Below, piece by piece: positions 11,801-23,800 of a DNA stretch of 64,000 nucleotides. A program made the translations under genes and the position numbers. Numbering within the stretch: position 1 is the first letter of the stretch; the number at the start of each line of letters is the position of its first letter. Location of the stretch: positions 273,001-337,000 of the forward strand of contig NC_088717.1 in assembly GCF_963576615.1 (NCBI RefSeq). Direction: 5' to 3'. Source of the DNA: Watersipora subatra. Taxonomy: Eukaryota > Bryozoa > Gymnolaemata > Cheilostomatida > Watersiporidae. The notes beneath the pieces are model-generated. The model made no database searches. It was not told where the DNA came from and saw nothing but the letters and a program-made list of their open reading frames with translations.

Positions 11801-14800
11801 TTTAAAAGCAACACCATAGAATTAAATAATAACTTTATCAGGCTAACAGTAGTTCCTTGTTTAACGCGGTCTTGATACTTCAACATATGCGATCAACTAA
11901 TGTTATGCTAAACTTTGTGTTTAGCACCCATAGGGATAAAAGTTTAACATTATTTGGGCGAAATGCAACGGGTAAAAGCTTTGCTCTGCGAACAAAATTA
12001 TTTGAATGCTAATACAGACTAGTTCAACAGTGCAGAAAAAGATTTGAAGTCAGAAGACAATGTGGAAGGTATTAAACAGCTAGGAGAAGGTGAAGACGTT
12101 TCAAATGAGAGCAACAATCAGAATGCAACTGGCTGAGCAAACGATGCAAATACTTTTGTTTCAAAGATGTTAATTCTTGTTTCTGCATGCATTGTAAGTA
12201 TGGTTTATGTCATTTGTTCTTGAATATATGTATATTTGTAGCATTTGATAGATTATTATTATATACCTTATAAATCTGTAGATCTATAGCATATTAATTG
12301 ATAGCATCCTTGCGGTTATCTTAACTCGGCTTACAGTGGATACAGCTCATAACTCCTCTTTTGCTGCACATAAAAAGCTAGTTTTGGCTGCAAACTGTAG
12401 CAAACATATCAATGAGTGCAATGAGCTTTCATGCGACATTGTTAAATATAGTTGCAAAATTAAACTATACCTTCAAATTTAGAAAAAAAACAAAATTAAA
12501 AGCTCAAACAGATTTCAAACTAGGGTACAGGCTATAATATCATCGCAGATTAATTGCAAGCAATAGATATCAACTGGTAGAGATATTTCTCGACTTCTCA
12601 ATGCATACGTATTTATTTAGAGATCTACAATAGTTGGAGATAGGTTAGCCAAATTATTGCGTCTAAAATGGTTAATGTCATTCCGCCTGAAGGAGAGTGC
12701 CAAATATAGGCGACATTTGCTTAGCCGGCAAAAAGATTAAATTTATCTTCCCAAAATTCCGACAAGCTATTTGAAAAATATAACGCCAGCCTCTATTTGA
12801 ACGCCATCTTTATTTGACCGCTACTATAGGGGCAGGGTTGAAAAATGAGTGCCACAGCATTCAAATAAAGGTTTTACTGTAAGCTTGTAACTTACGCTAA
12901 GATTTTAATACTTACTATAATAAAAGTTTGTGTCTGTGTGAAGCCAGCTGAGAAAGTTAGAAAAAAAGATTACACCTCACAGGCCTTGAACCTGTACATT
13001 CAGGTACAAAAATGTGAAGCCAAGCGTACTACCACTAAACCATGCAGCCACCTTGCCACACTCTGGAGTAATTGTATTTATAATCACTACACATCAGGAT
13101 CTGTCATGGTGCATACACTGGGCTGTTGAAGCCTGAAGACTGTATTTTAACCAATTGGTATTAATAGGACATACCATGACAGACAAACACTTGATGTTAT
13201 ATAGAGATCGACAGATCTATACAATCAGGCACAAATGACATCAAGCCATTGAGTTGAGATAAATGCTTGGTTGTCAAAAGACCCAGAATGAATCAAATCA
13301 CCTGCTCTAGCAATGACACTGGTCATAGCAACACACATGTACAACTAAGATATGTAGGTGCAAGATAGCAAACGTGGGATCTGAGGCTATGCTGATCTAA
13401 TTTGTTCACTCCATCAATAGTATTATTCCTTACTCAGTCATAAGTGTTACCTATACTATAATTTAAATACCTTTCAATGCCATAGAAATTATTTTCTAAT
13501 TTAAAACTTATAATATTCCACACAGAGCAGAACATGGCTAGAGCAAACTGCATGAGCTATCTCTAACCTCCTTTCTACGTATGCATAATTGACTCTTCCC
13601 TAGAAGCATGTATGAGCCCAGACTATCATCACCATAGCTACGGTATAAATGTTTATTGAGGTGCGACTGAAGAACGCAAACAACGTTTTTATAACTTTCA
13701 AGTCTAAAATCAGAGGATCGGTCAGTGCCGACCTTAACTCTAATAATTGAGGGTTAGCATAGATGATAATCTTGAGAAAATAATAAAAGCAAAAAGTGTA
13801 ATCAACAAAATTAATCGTCACCACCAATTGGTCAGTTAGCTGTGATGAACCAAATATAACTTGCTTGTAATCATGACAAAGGCATTCCACTCGACCTTTG
13901 ATTTATAGTTTGTAAATTTTAGCAGTAAACGATTTGAGATCATAACATTTCTCAGTCCAGGATTGCATAAAGCTATCAACACGACGTCAATGTGTTTAGT
14001 GAAATGGCAGAAACAAAGATGACAGCTGAAGTTACTTTAACATTTGTCATTGGTCAGCATGTATTGCTAGAGCCTATCTGGAAAGACTGGGTTTTTAAAT
14101 TTTTCCACTTCAACCCTAGGTGGAGGCGCGTACACACAAACTTAGACAGTCCCTAGTGGCCAAAGACCATATTGTATGAATCACCTCCTCATTTGTTGGA
14201 ATGATAAACCTAACAGCAGACTGTTCATACTTCTTCCACGACTCCTCTTTCTCGTAGGCTTCAGAGGCCAAAACATTTCTCTGAGTGAACACGTCTGCAA
14301 ATGTACAGTAAATGAAATAACGTAAGTCTGTAGCAGGAAAGAGGAAGCAGAAAGCTTATGAGAGGGCTAGCAATCATTAGAGACCATACATATACCGTAT
14401 GTATGGACTAGCTGGATGTCTGGTGTTGCACGGGTAATAAATATATCTTTGCAAAGAAAACATTACTTAACATATAACAACAGTTACCCATTCTAACTTT
14501 CAAACTTCATATCATGAAGAAAATGTTTTGTGCAGTTCAAATAAATTAGGAAACAAAATAAACAACTATAAAAGTGTTTAAATGTGAAATAATTAGCAAG
14601 TAATCAAGCTAAGTGCTAAATTAAGTCTGCTTTGAAGATGAAAAAAGAATGAAAAATGATGATTGTGTAATGATACAATTAATACAAACTGAGAAAACAA
14701 TAAAAATCCTGAACATGTTCAATCAATAACAATTAATGCATAGAAGTGTGTGTATGAAGAAGGTTACTGTTCCAGCAAAAGCTATCCATCAAAAATCTGA

Positions 14801-17800
14801 ATACGACAATACTGGTACCGCTCGATACTTGTACAAATGTAAAATGAGATATTGGACTGTCTTTGTCTGGTACTTTGTCTGACCGAACAGAGAGGGGATG
14901 TAGAGGCTAATCCTACTCGAGATAATACAACTGTCCGCATGAAAAGTATTAGCCTTTACTGATTTGGCTATCGAGCCATTTGAAAAACCGGAAATAGAAA
15001 TATAACGCACATTTGAAACTGAAACAACACATTTAAAAATTACAAATTTAATAGAAAAGTAATAATAGCAAAAAAAAATTAGTTTTTAAACAATTTCAAA
15101 AAATAACAAATGCAAAAAGGAATATTATTTAATAATCAAAAGTGCACATATGCGTACGGTATACATTATATGATAAAAGCAATGGAATGCTAAGGACTGT
15201 ATAGCTCAGTGCTTAACTGCGTGGTTTGAAACTGGTGTTGCAATCTCCGTGAGTTCAAATCCAGCGCACAGCAAGCTTTCCATTCCATGGTTTCAAACAC
15301 TATAGCTGGACAGGCAGACGTCCGAACAGATGATGACAACTTTGATATATAGATGAACACATCGGCAACCGCTTCACCAAAAAAACCACTGAGAAGCAAG
15401 ACCGAAAGGCTAATGTGCATAAAAGAAACCACAACTATGAAGCAGGCCAGCACATGAAAAGCTGGTGCTGTAGTCTATAAAACAGTGCTCAAGTACAAAA
15501 AAGGAAATTGTTACTTTTTAGGGCAAAATATATATTTCACTAATAAAAAGGCAAAGTTGTGATCCTAAACAATGGATGAACTAAAAGGTGTAAAAAAATG
15601 ACCACTAAATACACTTTACTACAATTTGTTTGAAGTGGTATAAACAAAAAAGTTATTAAAATTTAATCTATCGCCATAATCGTCAGGTACGCGGGCTCGC
15701 TAAAAAAATGACTTTCAACTCGAGTTGAAAAGCTGGTTTTTTAATAACAAATACATATCTAGTGGTTACGATATGCAATAAATGTGGCATTATTATGTAC
15801 AGATAGTAGCAAACAACGGCATTGTTTGCGGTGAAAGGTGAAAAAATTGAATTTAACCTTAATAAATTTGGCTTCCTTTAATTTGCAAGAGAATTCTAAT
15901 TTTACACTAAACACAATTAAAAAATTCTTTCATTTTCATCATTTTAATTTCCTTCTTTCGGCTTAGCTCTCTTTTTCTTCCTTTCTTCTTCACGTTTAGC
16001 TGGACATTTTAAGAGAAACCTATCTAAGGATGTTTGCTTTTGTCACCCCTCCAAAATGTTACAAAAATGACAAACACAAGTGTTGTCACAAAGGGCTAAC
16101 AGACAATCACTAGCAAACTTGATGTCTCTTTTCTATAAACGCAGAAAACTCCTGACACTTTACTAACATGTCTTTAATTTCCTTTGTAGAGAGACGGTCC
16201 TCTTCCACCTCCTCATTACTGAGCTCATTAAACACCTCCGAACGTTGCATTTCCTGATTTTCAATTAAGTCGTGTGTCGTCAGTTTTCTGGTACTCCTCA
16301 ACAAGGTCATTCACGTCTACCTCGTCAACTTTCAGCCCCATGAACTTTTCAAGAGATTTGATTTCATCCGTTGAAACGAATCAAGGTTCATCAGGGTCTG
16401 CCATTTCAAACCCTTCAAAGTGTCCAAAGCAACGGAAGCTGGCCATAATGTCTTCCATGCTGACAAGGGAGTATGCTGTGTGAGACCCTGCCACACATCG
16501 TCAATGGTTTCCAACAAGGACAATACTATAAGTCTTTCGAAAATTCATAAAGGGTGAGGTTCGTGTTGTCTGTCACATCGTAGCATTTCTTGAATAAACA
16601 CTTTGTGTAGTTTCTTCAAGTTTGACATAACCTTTTGGTCCATGGGCTGGAAGAGTGGTGTGGTGTTGGGTGAAAGATAGATGACCTAAATAAAGCCGTA
16701 TTCATCAAAAATGTTTTCCTCGAGACCAGGAGCATTTTCGAGGACCGCGAGACATGTCATTGACCAGTATTTATGTGTCAAATATTTGTTGACAGCAGGA
16801 CCAAAGCGTAGATTAACCCATTCGGTGAAAACCCGCCCATAATTCCAGCCTTAGAATCAGTGCACCAAATCACTTGGAGTTTTTCTCTCAAGATTCCTTG
16901 TCTCTTAAAAGAATGTACATTATCCAAGTGGTACACCAACAGTGTTTTGACTTTATAGTCACCACTGGCATTGGCACATAAGGCTAGGGTTAGGCGGTTC
17001 TTCCAGGGTTTATGGCCCGGTATACTCTTCACATCGGCCGTGATAAATGCATGCCTGGGCATCTTTTTCTAAAAAAGTTCAATTTCATCACTGTTGAACA
17101 CTTGTTGGAGGTGCAACCTTGTTGAGCTACAACCGAGGCAGATATATTCCGCCGAGGCCTCCGAGTCGAAACTTGCTGCTTTTCCAAGCCTCACAACCAT
17201 GTGTATCCTGTGGGTGGTTAGAAATTATCAGACCAGCCACAACTGGCTTTGAAGGTATGCTCTGATGTCAAGGTTTCCCCTTTCTCCAATGTCTGCTCTA
17301 CTTCTAAGTCCTGATATATTCTGCTGGCCTTTTCGTATATGATTGTTTCGGTCACAATTTTTCTGGCTAACTTTTTGCCCTTCATCCATATTATAAGAAG
17401 CCTCCATATTTTGTCATGAATATAACTGCGCCACTTGGAAAATATGGTTAGTATTTTTGAAGGCTTGATGCCCTTTATAGTATCCTTCCGCTTTATGATG
17501 GTACATATTGTGGAGGTATTCCTCTCATATCAGCGAGTCAGCTCAGTCCCGCCTACACCACCCTCAAACTTTTTTATAATTTTATGTTTAGTATCAATTG
17601 TTATCATACGCTTTGTATTGGCACTGTCCTTCATTCTCCCGGTTTGCTTTCGATCTACGTACAGTACAATTAATTCCTTTAATTCTGCAATGAATAACGT
17701 CAACAAAAGAACATGTAACAATTGCAAACTGAGGAGACGAAAAACACCGAGCGATGCCGTTCTTATAAAACGCCTCAGCATACTTGGCCACTGTCTCACA

Positions 17801-20800
17801 TGTTCGTATCTCAAAACCTGCTCATACCTTAAGGCTATAACTTAATTGAAAGTTTACTCATATCTCACGTTTTCCGTACGTTGAGACACTCGTATGTGAA
17901 AGTATGAGTGTATTTCAGATGTGATACACTTCAGAGGCCGTAGCCTGCAGATGTGATATACTTGAGAGGTCGTAGCCTGCAAATGTGATATACTTGAGAG
18001 GTGATAATTATGCATAGACACTTTTTACCTTTATGTGATTTGAGCTTGCTCATTATGAAGGCATCCATGATGATATGCTCGTCCTCTTCGTATGCATTTG
18101 AGCTGTGCAAGAATAACATAGCCTCAGATTCCATCTTGCATTTGAGCTCTTTGCCTGTCTTTCTGCAGAGTACGTGGAACTTGCACTAGAATGTAGATGA
18201 AACTTATTGCCAAGTAGATGAGCAAAGAACATGCTCAAAACACAATAGATGTATCCAACAACATAAAATGTGTGAAGTACGAAGTATATGTACTATTCGC
18301 AGGTGATAGTATTACTCTATGAGCGCTAACTGTAAGGGCCTAGTTACCAACGGCCTTACTTTTGACAAGAAAAACTGACAAAGTTGACTGCATACTCACT
18401 GTGGTAGAAGGGTCCCAGTTGATAGCTTCTAAAACTGTTCCTTTAGTTAGTATCTTCAGAATGTTGATCTCCATTGGGCACTGAGAAAAATTGGCAGAGA
18501 TAAGTTGCAGAAGATATGACAGAAACAAGCAAGAATCATTGGAAATATTGCATATGATTCCATGCAATTACACTAATGCGTTATCATTGCAAAACTCTAT
18601 ATATATTTTCATATAAAATGGTGTTTCAATAGATGAAATGGCAGACATGTTTATTTTTACTCAAAACACTCAACTTTGCAGGAGCCTTGTATAAATCTGG
18701 CATTTACATTATATTGGACACTATTGCAGACCTTGTTGGTACGTTAACAAAACACATACAGATAAGTTACATTATATTGGACACTATTGCAGACCTTGTT
18801 GGTATGTTACCAAAACACATACAGATAAGTTCATATAAACATACTGTCAAACCTTGCCTTACATTTTTATATTTGTTTCATGTTGAAAAAGTCATAAGTT
18901 GAAGTGAACATGCTGGTAAAAATACACGTTTTGTTTAATTAAGATTATTATTAGGAATTAGGATAATTAGGCTGATCGTGACTATTAACAATTGAAATAA
19001 AAATATACCTAAGTTATGCAAAGATTATTCCAGAATATAGCAATGGGCTGCATGGTTCAGTGGTAGCGGTTGGCTTCCAATCTGTGGAACCGATTCTGGT
19101 CCGGTGCAAATACTTTTCCTAACGCTCTTAGCATGGCTTCGGACGGACAGACAGACACAGCTCTTATTATAGTAAATATTATTCCATTACTTAGTTTTTT
19201 TTACATATAAGTTAGTTTTTTAGATTTAGTTTCACAAAACTGCAAGCTGTAGAAAAACTTTATACCTGACATGATGGAAATGACATACATCACGAGAAAT
19301 ATTCACTTAGTCTAACGTCGTACATCGAGAGAAACACTTACTAAATCTAACCACATACATAATCAGACATGGTAACTCTAACATGGTACATCGCGAGAAA
19401 TACTTACTAAATCTAATAATAAAAACCCAACAGACTCGTATATTAAGGTGAACGCAAGTCTATTTCTGACTCTAGTCATAATATTAAAGGAGTTTGAGCT
19501 GAATCAAGAGCAGCATACATGAACCCCCTCTGACCTTCACCTGACCTTTAAACATCAGGTGTTCACAATTCATTCGATTATCATATATATCGAATGAATA
19601 GCTGGTTAAGACTTCCGCAACAATTTTTCAGAAGCTGCGACTAGTTGATAATTGAAGTATATTCTTTCCTCGAAGGTAACTGCCGGTATCTTGCCTAAAT
19701 AATTTAAGGGTGAGAGAGGCTACTAGCCTTCCTTTAAATATGGATGTGGCTTGAATTCAAATCACTTTCATTTATGATAACTTATAAAGAAGCTGGTAAA
19801 CCAATCAATATACGAGGTCTGATCCAAAAGTTCCTGAAATGGAGTTGTATACTCGTGCATATTTACATGATGAAAAAACCCATTGCAGGGTTGGCTGGGA
19901 AACACCTCTGGAGTGTTTTCACAAAATTTCAGGTTGCTATGACAATGCGTTCTCATGTGAGCTAACGATATGTCAAGGTCTGTCCGGTGCTTCCGTCTTT
20001 TTTTTAACAAATTCATCGTCATGTCTAGTCAATCGGAACAGCGTATTTGCATTAAATTTTGTGCAAAATTAGGGAAAACAAGTACTCAGACAGTTGAAAT
20101 GTTAACTATTGCTTTTGAAGATGCTGGTCTAAAGAAAACACAAATTTTTGAGTGGTACAAACGTTTTTGTGAAGGTGGAGACAGCACTGAAGATGACGCG
20201 AGGTCTGGCAGACCAGCGTCGGCAAGAACCTGCTCGTAAATTGACAGTGTGAGGTCACTAGTCATGCCAGATCGATGTTTAACCATTAGAGATATCTTAA
20301 GAGACTGGACTTAGTTTTGGAACTGTTCAAAAAGTTTTAACTGACAATTTAAACAATTTTTTAACAAATTAAATGAGTCGCAGCAAATTTCGTGCCAAGC
20401 TTGCTAACTGATGACCAAAACGAGCTCAGGATGCACGCTTGCAACGATTTTAAGGAAGCTTTCAGGAATGATCAAAACTTTATTTTAAAGGGCGTAATAT
20501 CCTTTTTTTTCCTAATTTCACACAAAATTTAATGCAAATGCGCTGTTCTGGCTTATTAGACATGACGATAAATTTCTTTTTTAAAAGACGGAAGCACCGG
20601 ACAGACCTTGACATATCGTTAGCTCACATGAGAACGCATTGTTATAGCAACCTGAAATTTTGTGACAACACTCCAGAGGTGTTTCCCAGCCAACCCTGCA
20701 ATGGGTTTTTCCATCGTGTGAAAATGCACGAGTATACAACTCCATTCCGGGAACTTTTGGATCAGACCTCATAAAATATAACGCTAAACATTACCTCAAC

Positions 20801-23800
20801 TTATGGAAAAGCTGTTACCCAGCAGAGTTTAGCTTTGAGCATTATACGCAAGGTAAACACTACAAATGAATCTCACCTCAATCATAACAAAGAAGTTATC
20901 AGTCATTACAAAATTGTGGTGGGAGGTCGGAGTGACTTTGAATTGTCCTGGAATGCTGAAGATTATCTCTGCTCGTTGAAAGCTGTCCATCACTGAAAGT
21001 AGGTCAAATAAACCTCATTTTGTACCCAATAGTATTAATTCATGAAGTACTGACTATGAACAGCCAGCCATAGATACCCATAGACAAAACTTTGTCAATA
21101 AAATGGTCATATGCATGTACTTACAATCGCCTGTTGCAGGAACTTTAACAATGTGATACACCGGTCTGCCACGAACATGTGAACCCAGTAAGTACATAGT
21201 GCCATCTTTATCAAAATGAACGTGTTCAGTTATGAGGTCTATGCCCAAAGACTGAGGCAAGACAACCTACAAAGTCAATGTATAATTAGAGTAAAATTTT
21301 CTTTTTTATGGTGGAGGCCAAATCAAACAAACTCAGATTATTTGTGCATCAATATGTAAGGCAGTTTATGTTACAAATACAATTGAGTAAATGATGTCTA
21401 AAAGGGATAGGCAATACATCAATAGTAAGCAAAATATAATATTGATATTTCTGCTCAAGTGCTAAGCAGTTGACCTCAGTCAGTACATCTGGTCACAGAT
21501 ACAACTTATCATAAACAGAAAATAAAAAACATTGGCCTGTACTGACACATGTAACCATGAACCTTATCAAAGATGCATAGATCACAGACACACAAATCTC
21601 ACCATAGACACAAATATCTCACCATAGACACAAACATCTCACCATAGACACAAACATCTCACCATAGATACAAACATCTCACCATAAACACAAACATTAC
21701 ACCATAGACATAAACATCTCACCATAGATACAAACATCTCACCATAAACACAAACATTTCACCATAGACACAAACATCTCACCATAGACACAAATATCTC
21801 ACCATAGACATAAACATCTCACCATAGATACAAACATCTCACCATAGACACAAACATTTCACCATAGACACAAACACATCACCATAGACACAACTATCTC
21901 ACCATAGATACAAACATCTCACCATAGACACAAACATCTCACCATAAACACAAGCGTGTAGTCATAACCATGTCCGCTAACTAAAGCAAAGTATTTGAAT
22001 GCGATCTCTGAAACAGAGGATTGAATAACATACGGTATGTTGTACCAACAAATCTGCTATTGTACACACACAACACTAGTGCATATGTATAGCACCACCT
22101 GCAGCCCTACAAAGTCCAGAGGTCATCATAACAGATAAGGTAGCTAGCCTAGCCAATGTTGGGTTACAAGCTCTAGTATATCAAAAGCCAACTAAATGTT
22201 ATCACAGCTGATTCCTTGATGACTCATAATATAACCGGTGCTACAATGTGAGTATCAGAAGGAAACTATAGGTTCCAAAAATGAAGTTTCGCTGACAAAT
22301 GATCACCTTCCCAACAGTTTCCAAAGTATTTGGGTCGATGACAAACATAGGGTTTCCTACTACCAGCAAAGCATTGTTCTCTTTCCAAAAGCAGAGGTTG
22401 TGGTTGCAATTATCGCTGAGCTCTCCGGACTGAGACACCTTCTCTTTCAACCTGAAAGGTGTAACAGCCAGTAGAGTGGACAGTCGCACTAGCAGTAGCA
22501 TTCAATAGGCCCGGACATGAACTTGATGAATGGGATGTATTTATGAGGTATATTTGTGACATGTTTATAAATACTAAGCTGTCAGATGGGTCCCTTATGG
22601 ATAGGAATCAACCTTGAACTATTTGGAAAGCAGCTGAAATACAACCCAAACTAGAGCACTAAATTCTCGGTAATGCTGGTAAATATAAGTTATAATAAGT
22701 GACAAAAAATATTTCAGAATATTAGTGCTACTCTTTCAAAGCACTGAAAATGATGGAAATTCATTCTACATTAGCGGATACAATGATACTCTACCAGCAT
22801 AGAATCTGTCTGGCAGTGTTGACATTGCTCAAGCAAGGGAAGAGTTTCGCCAATCATAACATTGCCATCTCCTACACTAGCACACACACACACGCACTCA
22901 AAACCTGTTACTCTCCTGTTAGTACTGACACAGAACCTGTTAGTCTCCTGCTAGTACTGCCTCAGTATCTGTTGGTCACCTGATAGTACTGATTCAGAAC
23001 CTGTCAGGCTCCTGCTAGCACCCACTCAGGAGTTGTCAGTTTCCTGTTAGTACTACGCTCGAATAGCAACCAGTGTGAACCAGGCCTTATGAGATGGTAT
23101 TGCTGAAAAGGGCACATGCAATAGCAACCACTACCAGTCAACCCTAACACACAGAACAGCAAAACAAGAGAAACTAATTTCAATGACACTCTTAGAATGC
23201 ACCAGCCATGTAGGTGTAAACCAGCTCACGCCTGATAGCACAGATCTATGATAAGAGTTAGTGATATGAGAAAACACACTTGAAGTGTGTGTATATCACT
23301 TTACTACATACACTAGTACACACCTTAGACATAGCATTCTCACTATCAAGATATATTTAAAGTCGACCTGCAAGATACTCTGTGCATAATATGATATCTA
23401 TGAGTTTGTTTGACTGATAATTAGAAGTCAAAAAACCAGCCTCAAGCAACCCTCTAGCCAGTCTGATGATCATGTAAGTGATATCGATGTCAGCCTTCTC
23501 AACTCTCTAACTCACCTGGCAAACATACCTTTCTGTGCCGGGTTGGGGCTCGCGGGGGTTCCAAACTCAGCAGCGGTGAATCTATTTTCTGCTATGTTTT
23601 TCTTGTATATGTCTGATTCGATCAGCCTAAAAAATAACAACTTATTTAAAACTTCGGAAATAAAATAGAAAGCAATAGCAGCATGAGCCTGGGCAAAGAT
23701 ATGTTTCTTTCGAAGACAGAATTTGCTTGCTATCAAGGAATGCTGACTAATGGTTTCACCTGGCTGATTCAATGTATTTGATAATAGTTTTTTAAGTTCG

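Noticed and set aside
15713..15730. 18-bp perfect palindrome TTTCAACTCGAGTTGAAA
   Set aside because: Isolated, short, no repeat partner seen; could be the edge of the Tigger element, but without a matching end at the other side.
19045..19115. Functional tRNA gene
   Set aside because: A-box-like and B-box-like sequences are present, but the cloverleaf pairing is poor and a shared tail marks it as a SINE.
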